A stretch of DNA of 47,705 bases from JAVKBW01 sp964352715 (GTDB taxonomy: Bacteria; Pseudomonadota; Alphaproteobacteria; UBA8366; Aestuariispiraceae). The stretch spans positions 1 to 47,705 of the forward strand of contig CAYGSU010000027.1 in NCBI GenBank assembly GCA_964352715.1, in the 5' to 3' direction. This document shows positions 33,667 to 42,464 of the stretch, piece after piece. The notes below the pieces were generated by a model that worked only from the letters and a program-made list of their open reading frames with translations, did not search any database and was not told where the DNA came from. Made by a program: the position numbers and the translations under genes. Positions within the stretch are counted from its first letter, which is position 1, and the number at the start of each line of letters is the position of its first letter.

Positions 33667-33689
33667 CGGTTGCCGGCGCCGGCAAACCG
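33667..33689 (+). terminator. Hairpin after prs
   Basis: CGGTTGCCGG (33667-33676) pairs with CCGGCAAACCG (33679-33689) with one bulged A and a 2-base loop. It starts 18 bases after the prs stop. The tail is only mildly T-rich. Confidence 0.4.
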
Positions 33690-33852
33690 TCATTCCCTGT
33701 TTGACTTAAGGGGCGTCAACCCGTAAAGAAACGCCGCTTTGGTCGTCGGTTTCCGGCGATTTGAGCCCTGCCGTACACCCCTGGAGGACGGCTATCGCAA
33801 ACGACGGCCGTTTCGCTATGGCGAAGCGGTTCTAACAGAAGGATTTTGTCGG

Positions 33853-34545
33853 ATGAGCGAACAAAGTGAAATTGCCGCTACCAAGCGGGACCGGGCCGGT
33901 AAGGGGGCAGCCCGGGCTGTACGTCGCGAGGGACTCGTCCCTGCGGTCGTGTATGGCGAAAACAAGGAACCCTCGATGATTTCCCTGGACCCCCGCATTA
34001 TCATGAAGGGTCTGGTACAGGGGCATTTTTATAACACCGTCTATTCGATCAATGTCGAGGGCGGCCAGACCGAACGCGTGCTTGCCCGTGATGTGCAGTT
34101 CCACCCGGTAACGGACGATCCGTTGCATGTGGACTTTCTGCGCGTCGGCGCCCGCACCCGGATTTCGGTTGCTGTGCCGATCGTGTTCCTGAACGACGAA
34201 TTGGCGCCCGGTATCAAGGAAGGCGGCAACCTGAGTGTTGTTCGCCACGATATCGATGTCACCTGTGGCGCCGACATCATTCCGGAAGAGATTGAAGTTG
34301 ACCTGACAGGCATGGAAATCGGCGACACGGTTCGTATGTCCGATGTGAAACTGCCGGAAGGCGTCGAGCCGACCATCACCGACCGCGACTTCATGATCGC
34401 CAGTATCGTTGGCCTTTCCGCACTTGAAACCGAAGAAGAGCTTGAGGACGACGAGGCCGAAGGCGAAGAAGGTGAAGAGGGCGAAGAAGGCGAAGACGGC
34501 GAAGGCGAAGACGGCGACGAAAAAGACGGCGACGCCGAAGACTGA
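33853..34545 (+). CDS. rplY: 50S ribosomal protein L25/general stress protein Ctc
   Basis: A 230-residue protein that binds 5S rRNA. The L25 domain (about 8-95: KGAARAVRREGLVPAVVYGE and HVDFLRVG) is followed by the C-terminal TL5/Ctc domain (VAVPIVFLNDELAPGIKEGG, then GDTVRMSDVKLPEG). The last 40 residues are an acidic Glu/Gly/Asp tail built on GEE and GED repeats. The ATG at 33853 follows an AAGGA site; an upstream open frame of 38 codons has no family character. The rplY-pth-ychF order is widely conserved. Confidence 0.95.
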   Translation: MSEQSEIAATKRDRAGKGAARAVRREGLVPAVVYGENKEPSMISLDPRIIMKGLVQGHFYNTVYSINVEGGQTERVLARDVQFHPVTDDPLHVDFLRVGARTRISVAVPIVFLNDELAPGIKEGGNLSVVRHDIDVTCGADIIPEEIEVDLTGMEIGDTVRMSDVKLPEGVEPTITDRDFMIASIVGLSALETEEELEDDEAEGEEGEEGEEGEDGEGEDGDEKDGDAED

Positions 34546-34566
34546 GCTTAACACGGGGGCGGTTCC

Positions 34567-35289
34567 ATGTTTCTGCTCGTCGGACTCGGCAATCCGGGAC
34601 CGAAATATCAGAAGAACCGTCACAACATCGGGTTCATGGCGGTGGACGAAATTGTCCGCCGCCATTCCTTTTCGGAATGGCGCAGCCGGTTTCAGGGTCT
34701 TGTTTCGGAAGGTCGGCTGAACGGCGAAAAGGTTCTGGCGCTGAAGCCCTTGACCTACATGAACAATTCCGGTCAGTCGGTCGGCGAGGCGATGCGGTTC
34801 TTCAAGCTCACGCCCGACGATGTCTATGTCGTGTTTGACGAACTGGATCTTGCGCTCGGCAAGCTGCGGGTCAAACAGGGCGGCGGCACCAGCGGCCATA
34901 ACGGACTTAAGTCCATCGACGCCCATATCGGCAGGGATTACTGGAAACTGCGGATCGGCATCAGCCATCCCGGTGACAAGGAAAAGGTGCTCGGCCATGT
35001 GCTGGGCGACTTCTCGAAATCCGAGACCGAGACGGTTGAAACCATGATCGACGCCATTTCCCGGTCGATACCCGATCTGCTCAGCGCCGATGCCTCGACC
35101 TTCATGTCGAAGGTCGCCCTGGTGCTGAAGCCGCCGGCGCATCAGCCGAAGCCGGGGGTGACGCCGGGCGCGAAACAACCGGCAGAGAAAAAACAGGCCG
35201 AGAAGAAGACACTTGTTTCAGATGCCCGCAACGCCTTGCAGGCAGCCTTTTCGAAGGCCCGCAAAGGCACCGATGAAGGAGAGAACTGA
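34567..35289 (+). CDS. pth: Peptidyl-tRNA hydrolase
   Basis: A 240-residue enzyme that releases tRNA from peptidyl-tRNA dropped off ribosomes. The core (about 1-190) has GLGNPGPKYQKNRHNIGF with the catalytic His19, KPLTYMNNSGQS, the catalytic Asp in VVFDELDLALG, and GGGTSGHNGLKSI. The protein is about 45 residues longer than E. coli Pth because of a Pro/Lys/Ala-rich C-terminal tail (AEKKQAEKK). It lies 21 bases after rplY and 2 before ychF. Confidence 0.95.
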   Translation: MFLLVGLGNPGPKYQKNRHNIGFMAVDEIVRRHSFSEWRSRFQGLVSEGRLNGEKVLALKPLTYMNNSGQSVGEAMRFFKLTPDDVYVVFDELDLALGKLRVKQGGGTSGHNGLKSIDAHIGRDYWKLRIGISHPGDKEKVLGHVLGDFSKSETETVETMIDAISRSIPDLLSADASTFMSKVALVLKPPAHQPKPGVTPGAKQPAEKKQAEKKTLVSDARNALQAAFSKARKGTDEGEN

Positions 35290-35291
35290 CC

Positions 35292-36379
35292 ATGGGTTTC
35301 AATTGCGGCATTGTCGGCCTGCCGAATGTCGGCAAGTCATCGCTGTTCAACGCGTTGACGGCGACACAGGCAGCGGAATCGGCGAATTACCCGTTCTGCA
35401 CAATCGAGCCGAATGTCGGGCGCGTATCTGTTCCCGATCCCCGGCTGTCCAATCTTGCTGAACTGGCGAAGTCAGCAAAGATCATTCCGACACAACTGGA
35501 ATTTGTCGATATCGCTGGCCTCGTTCGCGGGGCGTCGAAAGGCGAGGGGCTGGGCAACCAGTTTCTCGGCAACATCCGGTCAGTCGATGCGGTTGCGCAT
35601 GTCGTGCGGTGTTTCGATTCCGACGATATCACGCATGTTGAAGGATCGGTCGACCCCGTGCGCGACGCAGAGACCGTCGATACCGAACTGATGATCGCCG
35701 ATCTGGAAGCGGTTGAAAAACGTCTGGTCGACCGTGAAAAGCGCGCCAAAGGAAGTGACAAGGAAGCAAAGGCGGAAGTGCCGATCCTGGAACGCGTTGT
35801 TGAAGCGTTGCGCGACGGGCGACCGGCCCGGACAGTCGAAATGTCCAAGGAAGAACTGCCGATTTTCCGACGGCTGCAGTTGCTGACCGCCAAACCGGTT
35901 CTGTATGTCGCGAATGTCGATGAAGAGTCAGCGGCGACCGGCAACGAATATTCTGCCCGGATGGTCGAGAAGGCGAAAGCGGAGGGGGCGGAATGCGTGG
36001 TCATTTCGGCGGCTATCGAATCCGAGATCGCGCAGCTTGGCTCGTCGGAAGAAAAGATCGAATTTCTGGAATCGCTCGGGCTGGAGGAAACCGGCCTGTC
36101 GCAAGTCATTCGCGCCGGTTACCAGTTGCTGGACCAGATCACCTTCTTCACCATCGGCCCGAAAGAAGCCCGCGCCTGGACGGTCGGCATCGGTGCATCC
36201 GCGCCGCAGGCAGCCGGTGTCATCCATACCGATTTCGAACGCGGTTTCATTGCGGCGGAAACCATCGCCTATCACGATTTCATCGCCGGCAAGGGCGAGG
36301 CCGGCGCGAAAGAGATGGGCAAGATGCGGCTGGAAGGGCGGGACTACAAGGTGAAGGACGGGGATGTCTTTCACTTCCG
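35292..36379 (+). CDS. ychF: Redox-regulated ATPase YchF/Obg-like ATPase, last few codons in an assembly gap
   Basis: A P-loop ATPase of the Obg group that binds ribosomes and affects stress responses. The Walker A motif GLPNVGKSSLFNAL is at residues 8-21, with DIAGLVRGASKGEGLGNQFL as G3 region and YVANVDEE in place of the GTPase NKxD, the reason it prefers ATP. The C-terminal TGS domain is nearly complete, ending DGDVFHFR at the gap edge. Relatives end two or three residues later (FNV), so little is lost. A GGAG site lies upstream. Confidence 0.95.
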
Positions 36380-36479
36380 NNNNNNNNNNNNNNNNNNNNN
36401 NNNNNNNNNNNNNNNNNNNNNNNNNNNNNNNNNNNNNNNNNNNNNNNNNNNNNNNNNNNNNNNNNNNNNNNNNNNNNNN
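36380..36479. other. Assembly gap of 100 N between ychF and the DUF2238 gene
   Basis: Exactly 100 undetermined bases of unknown true size. It removes the last codons of ychF and the C-terminal end of the converging membrane protein gene, and could hide an intergenic segment or a small gene. Confidence 0.98.
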
Positions 36480-37058
36480 CGGCCGTTTTATCAAAAAGAT
36501 GGCGAGGCCGGTCAGCGCGCCCAGCGTGTCCAGCAGCATGTCCTTCTGGGCGTCCCAGACATCGCCTTGCGAGCCGAGGAACGAGGCGCCTTCCTCGCCG
36601 CCCTGAAGTGCCGCATACCACCATTCGATGATCTCGTAGGCCGCCGCCAGCGCCATGATGGCGAACAGCGAGAACAGCAGAACCGGGACGGTTCGTGTGA
36701 TCCACCCCTTGCGGGACATCAGTTCTGCGACCGGATAGGCCCAGAAACCGATTGAGTAATGCCCGATCCGGTCGAAATGGTTGCGTTCCCAACCGAACAG
36801 ATCGGTAACCAAGTCGAACGGCACCCGCTCGAACGTGTAATGGCCGCCGACCGTATGCCAGAACATCCACACCGCCATCAGCAGATAGGCGGTGTTGCTG
36901 AACCGGAACCGGCGGTAGGTCAGGACAAGCAGACCGAAAATGGCGATCACCGGCAGATTTTCCGCCCACCAGACGGCCCGGTCATATGGGTCCACCGCCC
37001 AGAACATCCAGAACAGCGTAAAAACCAGAGCCAGCAGTATCGGAAATCTGTTTGTCAT
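36480..37058 (-). CDS. DUF2238/YjdF-like membrane protein, C-terminus in the gap
   Basis: The visible 193 residues form about six hydrophobic segments. WMFWHTVGGHYTFERVPF, NHFDRIGHYSIGFW, AAYEIIEWWYA and GDVWDAQKDMLLDTLGALTGL are hallmarks of the DUF2238 (YjdF) family of inner-membrane proteins, whose function is not known. E. coli YjdF has about 209 residues, so perhaps 15 are lost in the gap. The ATG at 37058 opens directly at the first membrane segment. It is divergent from the glyoxalase-like gene. Confidence 0.85.
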
Positions 37059-37187
37059 GACGCCCTGGCCTTTGCCGTTTCGCGATGGTCGTATTTTCCC
37101 CGACAACCTTCCCGTGATCCGGGTGGGAAAGCAACGGCCGCCGCGCTAGGATGCGGGTCTGTTCGGTGAATAGGGAAAGGTGTTTCG

Positions 37188-38090
37188 ATGGATGTTGTGA
37201 CGGACCGGGGAATAGATCATCTGGTGATTGCTGTCCATGACCTGGACGCGGCGGCGGAAGCCTATCGCCGGCTGGGGTTCACAACCACGCCGGTCGCCCA
37301 TCATCCCTGGGGCACATCGAATGTTCTGGTGCAGATGGACCGCATCTTTCTGGAAATCATCGCCGTTACAGACGAAGCGAAACTGATCCCGCCGACTGAC
37401 CGGCAGTTCAGTTTCGGCAGTTTTCTGCAGGATTTCCTGACCACGGATCAAGGCCTGGCCATGCTGGTTTTCGAAGGTTTCGATGCCTCGGCGGATTGCG
37501 CGGAATTTCAACGCAAGGGTATCGCCTCGTTTGACCGGTTTGATTTCGAGCGGAATGCTGTGTTGCCGGACGGGTCGACAAGGGTCGTCGGATTTTCGCT
37601 GGCCTTTGTCGCACCGCCGTCGATGCCGAAGGCGGCTTTTTTCACGTGCCAGCAACATGCGCCGCAGTATTTCTGGAAGCCGGACTATCAGCGGCATGCC
37701 AACGGTGCGCTCGGCATCGGTGCGGTTGCAATGGTAGCTGAGGATCCGCAAGACCTGAAACCCCTGATGCAGGCGTTACAGGGGGCTGATGCCGTTCAGG
37801 AATCTGACGGCGCCCTGCATGTCGGTACAGCGCGGGGATGGGTCGATATTCTGGACCCTGACGCCTGCATCGAATGGTACGGCGGTTCCCCGGTTGATCC
37901 GCATGCAGATGGTCCCCGGTTCTTCGCCGCGCGAATCGCCGTTGCGGATCTGGCGGCGACGGAAGCGCTTTTGCAGCAGAACGGCATCCCCTGTTCCTGG
38001 TGCAAGGCAGGGCTGCTGGTGCCGCCCGACTATCTGCATGGGATGTCACTTGCCTTTGTGCAGGCGCCGGGAGACATTGAAAACCCATAA
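37188..38090 (+). CDS. Glyoxalase-like (VOC fold) protein
   Basis: A 300-residue protein. The first half (GIDHLVIAVHDLDAAAEAYRRLGF, then HPWGTSNVLVQM and FLEII) is a glyoxalase-like VOC domain; the second half (about 175-290, FAARIAVADLAATEALLQQNGIPC) is a further, more divergent half. The metal ligands would include His11 and Glu in FLEII. VOC proteins include lyases, dioxygenases and isomerases, so the reaction cannot be named. A Cys-rich stretch (IPCSWCKAG) lies near the end. It stands alone on its strand. Confidence 0.85.
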   Translation: MDVVTDRGIDHLVIAVHDLDAAAEAYRRLGFTTTPVAHHPWGTSNVLVQMDRIFLEIIAVTDEAKLIPPTDRQFSFGSFLQDFLTTDQGLAMLVFEGFDASADCAEFQRKGIASFDRFDFERNAVLPDGSTRVVGFSLAFVAPPSMPKAAFFTCQQHAPQYFWKPDYQRHANGALGIGAVAMVAEDPQDLKPLMQALQGADAVQESDGALHVGTARGWVDILDPDACIEWYGGSPVDPHADGPRFFAARIAVADLAATEALLQQNGIPCSWCKAGLLVPPDYLHGMSLAFVQAPGDIENP

Positions 38091-38132
38091 GTTTTAAGTT
38101 TTTGGCAGTTTTCCGCGCCCTTTGAACCGAAA

Positions 38133-38159
38133 TGTTTTCGGCCAAAACACCCGAAAACA
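38133..38159 (+). terminator. Hairpin downstream of the glyoxalase-like gene
   Basis: TGTTTTCGG (38133-38141) and CCGAAAACA (38151-38159) form a perfect 9-bp stem with a 9-base loop, 43 bases past the stop. No clean T-run follows; it may be a terminator or an operator just upstream of the promoter at 38171. Confidence 0.45.
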
Positions 38160-38170
38160 GCCTTGGCTTG

Positions 38171-38199
38171 TTTACCGGCAAGCACCATTGTGGTATAAA
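38171..38199 (+). promoter_or_regulatory. Predicted sigma-70 promoter for the small membrane protein gene
   Basis: TTTACC (38171-38176), a 17-base spacer and TATAAA (38194-38199). Transcription from about 38206 would give a 140-base leader before the ATG at 38347. Confidence 0.45.
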
Positions 38200-38321
38200 C
38201 TCGGCCACCTCAGAAGAGTATCGAACTGCCTAGAACAGGGTATTGGTTGCCGGCCGGATCTGACCAGCGAAGGATGGGCGCTGTCGTTTCCGACCCAGGG
38301 AAAATGTGTTAGGCAGGAGCT

Positions 38322-38337
38322 GACCCCCGTTCGGGTC
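38322..38337 (+). promoter_or_regulatory. Hairpin next to the ribosome binding site of the small membrane protein gene
   Basis: GACCC (38322-38326) pairs with GGGTC (38333-38337), ending just before the GAGGG of the ribosome binding site. The loop is C-rich and could instead pair with GAGGG. A regulatory role is speculative. Confidence 0.25.
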
Positions 38338-38346
38338 TGAGGGTTA

Positions 38347-38718
38347 ATGGCAAGTCCGTATCTTGAACGGCCTCGGCGCAGTCTGCAGCAGGCGTTGGTG
38401 GAGTGCGGTCGCAGCCCGTCGGATGCGGGTATCGACGATCCGTCATCCGCTCAGGACACAAACCATCCCTTCGAAACTCTCCGGCAAACGATTCCCATGA
38501 TAATTATGGTGACGATCGTTCTGGCCACTGCAGCCGTCGGCGTTGTTTTCGTGACCGACCGGTCGAAACTGATGTCCGAAAACGCCGATGACAATATCTG
38601 GAATTCCAATGGCGTTGTTCCAGCATCGGGTCCGAACACACCGGTGAAGGAAGACAACACCTTCGCCAATCCTGATGCGCCGCCGATGGAATTCGGCGAG
38701 GCGGGCTCACTCGAATAG
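38347..38718 (+). CDS. Small single-pass membrane protein of unknown function
   Basis: A 123-residue protein with a polar N-terminus (about 48 residues), one membrane segment at about 49-70 (IPMIIMVTIVLATAAVGVVF), and a soluble C-terminus of about 50 residues rich in Asn, Pro and Asp. The Arg-rich start suggests the N-terminus stays in the cytoplasm. I recognise no family. GAGGG precedes the ATG closely. The transcript ends at a strong shared terminator facing sdhB. Confidence 0.65.
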   Translation: MASPYLERPRRSLQQALVECGRSPSDAGIDDPSSAQDTNHPFETLRQTIPMIIMVTIVLATAAVGVVFVTDRSKLMSENADDNIWNSNGVVPASGPNTPVKEDNTFANPDAPPMEFGEAGSLE

Positions 38719-38730
38719 CAGCCGACAGGA

Positions 38731-38765
38731 CAAGAAAAAAGGCAGGATGATGATCCTGCCTTCTT
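38731..38765. terminator. Bidirectional intrinsic terminator between the small membrane protein gene and sdhB
   Basis: AAGGCAGGAT (38739-38748) and ATCCTGCCTT (38753-38762) form a perfect 10-bp stem with a 4-base loop. On the minus strand, after sdhB, it is followed by TTTTTTCTTG; on the plus strand by TTCTTC. It therefore suits both converging genes, sdhB better. Confidence 0.88.
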
Positions 38766-38789
38766 CATGGTTTCCGATGTTTTTTCCGT

Positions 38790-39572
38790 CTAGACCTGAC
38801 GGGCGATCATCAGTTTCTTGATTTCCGCGATTGCCAGAGCCGGGTTCAACCCCTTCGGGCAGGCCTTGGTGCAGTTCATGATCGTGTGGCAGCGATACAG
38901 CCGGAACGGGTCTTCGAGGTTGTCGAGCCGTTCGCCGGTATATTCGTCGCGGCTGTCGGCAATCCACCGATAGGCCTGCAGCAGCACCGCCGGTCCAAGA
39001 TAGCGATCGCCGTTCCACCAGTAGCTCGGGCACGATGTCGAGCAGCAGAAACACAGGATACATTCGTACAGACCATCCAGCTTTTCCCGGTCTTCCGGTG
39101 ATTGCAGACGTTCCTGATCGGGCGGTGGCGGGGTTTGAGTCTTCATCCAGGGTTCGATGGAAGAAAGCTGGGCATAGACCGTGTTCACGTCCGGGATAAG
39201 GTCTTTCACAACCTTCATATGCGGCAACGGATAGATTTTTGCATCACCCTTGATTTCGCTGATGAACTTGGTGCAGGCCAGCGTGTTGGTGCCGTCGATG
39301 TTCATCGCGCAGGACCCGCAGATGCCTTCGCGGCATGACCGGCGGAAAGTCAGGGTCTGGTCGACCTCGTTCTTGATCTTGATGATCGCGTCGAGAACCA
39401 TCGGCCCGCAATCGTCGAGATCGATCGTGTAGCTGTCGATCTGCGGCTTCTTGCCGTCATCCGGGTTCCAGCGATAGACATGGAACGTTTTCGGTCGCTT
39501 GGCCCCGCTCGGCCCCGGCCAGGTCTTGCCCTTGCCGACCTGTGAATTCGACGGAAGATTAAATTCCACCAT
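38790..39572 (-). CDS. sdhB: Succinate dehydrogenase iron-sulfur subunit
   Basis: A 260-residue subunit of complex II carrying electrons from FAD to ubiquinone. The [2Fe-2S] cysteines are in SCREGICGSCAMNIDG and the later LAC. The [4Fe-4S] and [3Fe-4S] cysteines are in CILCFCCSTSCPSYWW and CHTIMNCTKACPKGLNP. It is the last gene of sdhC-D-A-B and ends at a strong terminator. A spacing of 62 bases separates it from sdhA. Confidence 0.97.
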   Translation of the reverse strand: MVEFNLPSNSQVGKGKTWPGPSGAKRPKTFHVYRWNPDDGKKPQIDSYTIDLDDCGPMVLDAIIKIKNEVDQTLTFRRSCREGICGSCAMNIDGTNTLACTKFISEIKGDAKIYPLPHMKVVKDLIPDVNTVYAQLSSIEPWMKTQTPPPPDQERLQSPEDREKLDGLYECILCFCCSTSCPSYWWNGDRYLGPAVLLQAYRWIADSRDEYTGERLDNLEDPFRLYRCHTIMNCTKACPKGLNPALAIAEIKKLMIARQV

Positions 39573-39634
39573 TGAGGATACTCCTTTGTCTTCCCTGTGC
39601 CTCTAGCCGCGATGCGTTGACCGGCGCGCGCCGA

Positions 39635-41428
39635 TCAATACACCCGCGCTTTCGGCGGAATTGTCTGTACGTCGTTTGACATCGGCTGAAGGTTGACCGG
39701 ACGATAGTCGATATCGATCTCGCCCTTTTCATTGATCCAGCACATGGTGTGTTTCATCCAGTTTTCGTCGTCCCGATCCGGATAATCATCGCGTGCCTGG
39801 GCGCCGCGCGATTCCTTGCGGTTTTCGGCGCAGACGATGGTCATCATCGCCTGTTCGATGAGGTTTTCGAATTCCAGCGTTTCGACAAGATCGGAATTCC
39901 AGATCATCGACCGGTCAGACACCTTGATGTCGTCACGGCCGGCCCAGACCTTCTTCATCTTGTCGACACCGGGTTTCAGAATATCCTCGGTCCGGAACAC
40001 CGCGCAGTGCTGCTGCATGGCGCGTTGCATGTCATTGCGCAGTTCCGCCGTCGTGGTGCTGCCATCGGCGTGGCGCGCCTTGTCCAGACGATCCAGTGCC
40101 ATCTGGCCGGCATTCTTCGGCAGGGGCAGCGGTTCACCTTCTTTCTGAATGATCTCGCCGCAGCGCAGGGCGCAGGCGCGGCCGAACACGACCAGATCGA
40201 GTAGCGAGTTTGAACCGAGCCGGTTCGCGCCGTGAACCGACACGCAGGCCGCTTCGCCCGCCGCCATCAGGCCTGGCACAATGGTGGTATCGCCGCCCTT
40301 GGTCTGGGTCAGCACCTCGCCGTGGAAGTTGGTCGGAATGCCGCCCATGTTATAGTGGCAGGTCGGCACGACCGGTATCGGTTCTTTCGACACATCGACG
40401 CCGGCGAAAATACGCGCTGATTCCGAAATTCCCGGCAACCGCTGTTCGATCACTTCCGGATCGAGATGTTCGATATGCAGGTGGATATGGTCCTTGTCGG
40501 CGCCGACACCCCGCCCTTCGTTGATTTCCATCGTCATCGACCGGCTGACGACATCGCGCGACGCCAGATCCTTGGCTGACGGCGCATACCGTTCCATGAA
40601 GCGTTCGCCTTCCGAATTCGTCAGATAGCCGCCTTCGCCACGGACGCCTTCCGTGATCAGGCAGCCGGCGCCGTAAATGCCGGTCGGGTGAAACTGAACG
40701 AATTCCATGTCCTGCATCGGCAGGCCGGCGCGCGCGACCATGCCGCCACCGTCGCCGGTGCAGGTATGGGCTGACGTTGCCGAGAAGTAGACCCGACCGT
40801 AGCCGCCGGTGGCCAGCACGACCATCTTTGCCCGGAACCGGTGAATGGTGCCGTCGTCGAGGTTCCACGCCATCACGCCGACGCAAGCGCCGTCATCGTT
40901 CATGATCAGATCAAGCGCGAAATATTCGATGAAGAATTCCGCCTGATGTTTCAGCGACTGCTGGTACAGGGTATGAAGAATGGCATGACCGGTCCGGTCG
41001 GCGGCGGCGCAGGTGCGCTGTGCCGCCGGGCCTTCGCCCATATTCTGCATCATCCCGCCGAACGGCCGCTGATAGATCTTGCCGTCTTCGGTACGGCTGA
41101 ACGGAACGCCGTAATGTTCCAGTTCGATAATCGCCGGTGCGGCCTCGCGCACCATGTATTCGATGGCGTCCTGATCGCCCAGCCAGTCCGACCCCTTGAC
41201 GGTGTCGTACATGTGCCAGCGCCAGTCGTCCGGCCCCATATTGCCGAGCGAGGCGGAAATGCCGCCCTGTGCGGCAACGGTGTGCGACCGGGTCGGGAAA
41301 ACTTTCGTGATGCAGGCGGTTTTCAACCCCTGTTCGGCCATGCCGAACGTCGCCCGCAGGCCCGCACCGCCAGCGCCGACCACAACGACGTCGTAGGTAT
41401 GATCGACGATCTTGTAGCTCTCGGTCAT
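39635..41428 (-). CDS. sdhA: Succinate dehydrogenase flavoprotein subunit
   Basis: The 597-residue catalytic subunit of complex II, oxidising succinate to fumarate. The FAD-binding motif VVVVGAGGAGLRA is near residue 14, and the covalent-FAD histidine is His49 in TRSHTVAAQGG. The catalytic region HPTGIYGAGCLITEGVRGEGG, the HYNMGGIPTN motif and GANRLGSNSLLDLVVFGR are all intact. It follows sdhD by 2 bases. Confidence 0.98.
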   Translation of the reverse strand: MTESYKIVDHTYDVVVVGAGGAGLRATFGMAEQGLKTACITKVFPTRSHTVAAQGGISASLGNMGPDDWRWHMYDTVKGSDWLGDQDAIEYMVREAAPAIIELEHYGVPFSRTEDGKIYQRPFGGMMQNMGEGPAAQRTCAAADRTGHAILHTLYQQSLKHQAEFFIEYFALDLIMNDDGACVGVMAWNLDDGTIHRFRAKMVVLATGGYGRVYFSATSAHTCTGDGGGMVARAGLPMQDMEFVQFHPTGIYGAGCLITEGVRGEGGYLTNSEGERFMERYAPSAKDLASRDVVSRSMTMEINEGRGVGADKDHIHLHIEHLDPEVIEQRLPGISESARIFAGVDVSKEPIPVVPTCHYNMGGIPTNFHGEVLTQTKGGDTTIVPGLMAAGEAACVSVHGANRLGSNSLLDLVVFGRACALRCGEIIQKEGEPLPLPKNAGQMALDRLDKARHADGSTTTAELRNDMQRAMQQHCAVFRTEDILKPGVDKMKKVWAGRDDIKVSDRSMIWNSDLVETLEFENLIEQAMMTIVCAENRKESRGAQARDDYPDRDDENWMKHTMCWINEKGEIDIDYRPVNLQPMSNDVQTIPPKARVY

Positions 41429-41430
41429 AG

Positions 41431-41811
41431 TTATGCTCCCAGTGCAGTCTTCAGGACCGCGTATCCGCAGGCGACAGCAAGCGCGGCGCTTGCAAACTTC
41501 ACGAACAGAAGCGTCGCCAGTTTGGTGAATTCAGAATGAATGTAGTCCTCGATGACGACTTGTAAGCCCAGCTGCAGGTGGTGAAATGTCGCAGCGATCA
41601 ACAGCAGCAGCAAAACCGTGTTCCACGGCTGCGCGACCCATACGGCGACTGTTCCGTAACCGGCGCCGGTCATCGAGACGACCGAATAGACGAACCACAG
41701 GGTGAGCGGAACCAGCGCGACGGCGGTTACCCGCTGACCCCACCAGTGATGCGTGCCGTTTTTGGCCGAACCGAGACCGCGTACCGTCGCAAGGCGTGTT
41801 TTCAATGGCAT
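41431..41811 (-). CDS. sdhD: Succinate dehydrogenase membrane anchor subunit
   Basis: A 126-residue subunit with three hydrophobic segments. GSAKNGTHHWWGQRVTAV at the start and the HHLQLGLQVVIEDYIH segment (haem b and quinone region) are typical of alphaproteobacterial and mitochondrial SdhD. It sits 12 bases after sdhC. Confidence 0.94.
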   Translation of the reverse strand: MPLKTRLATVRGLGSAKNGTHHWWGQRVTAVALVPLTLWFVYSVVSMTGAGYGTVAVWVAQPWNTVLLLLLIAATFHHLQLGLQVVIEDYIHSEFTKLATLLFVKFASAALAVACGYAVLKTALGA

Positions 41812-41823
41812 CAGATCGTCCCC

Positions 41824-42210
41824 CTACATCACGGAATAGCCGACAATCCATGTCAGCAAGGTGAGCACGACAGAGGATGCGACCATGATGTGACCGGAAA
41901 GCGCGGCGGTTTCGAGGGAGAGCCCCTTGCCGGCGTCCCAGAACAGGTGCCGGATCCCGTTCGCCAGATGATAGAACAGCGCCCAGGTCCAGCCGAACAG
42001 TAGCAATCTGCCGATGATGCTGCCGGCCACGTCCTGCGCGGTGGTGAAACTTTCTACGCCGCCGGCAAGCGCCAGCAGCCAGTAGGCCATGAAGATGGTG
42101 CCGAAAGCCAGGCCGACCCCGGTGATCCGATGAATGATCGAATACGCCATGGTCCATTCGAACCGGTACACCTGCAAATGCGGTGATAATGGTCTGTTGT
42201 CCGTCGTCAT
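41824..42210 (-). CDS. sdhC: Succinate dehydrogenase cytochrome b556 subunit
   Basis: A 128-residue membrane subunit. SPHLQVYRFEWTMAYSIIHRITGVGL is the family signature (positions about 8-33), and HLANGIRHLFWDAG holds the haem-ligand region. I chose the ATG at 42210, preceded by GGGGGAA; the open frame extends eight codons further. It is the first gene of the operon, and the upstream 680 bases contain no other gene. Confidence 0.94.
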   Translation of the reverse strand: MTTDNRPLSPHLQVYRFEWTMAYSIIHRITGVGLAFGTIFMAYWLLALAGGVESFTTAQDVAGSIIGRLLLFGWTWALFYHLANGIRHLFWDAGKGLSLETAALSGHIMVASSVVLTLLTWIVGYSVM

Positions 42211-42333
42211 GGGTTCCCCCTTGTTTGGCGCCACGCATAAACCGCGAAGGCCGACACCCTGTCAGATGGCCGGCAGGTTCCGCCAGCTTCAATGTCAATT
42301 GCCTGTCGCTCCCCCACAAGCAACATCTTCCCT

Positions 42334-42361
42334 AGCGTACCCGCAGTTGATGAACAGTCAA
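42334..42361 (-). promoter_or_regulatory. Possible sdhCDAB promoter
   Basis: On the minus strand, TTGACT (42361-42356), a 16-base spacer and TACGCT (42339-42334). The -35 matches well and the -10 poorly, about 130 bases before the sdhC start. The call is tentative. Confidence 0.3.
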
Positions 42362-42378
42362 AAGAGTTTTTGTCGCAG

Positions 42379-42397
42379 TTTGGCGCTTTCTGCCAAA
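42379..42397. promoter_or_regulatory. Dyad upstream of the possible sdh promoter
   Basis: TTTGGC (42379-42384) and GCCAAA (42392-42397) with a 7-base centre, about 20 bases upstream of the -35 box. The position fits an activator or repressor site for sdh; the protein is unknown. Confidence 0.3.
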
Positions 42398-42464
42398 TAC
42401 GGCGGTGTGTATGGCGTTCAAGGGGCAGAGTAACCGGTTGATTTACCATGAAAAAGACCCTCGA

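Noticed and set aside
38122..38340. 72-codon frame between the glyoxalase-like gene and the small membrane protein gene
   Set aside because: It contains the predicted promoter and hairpins, and resembles no family.
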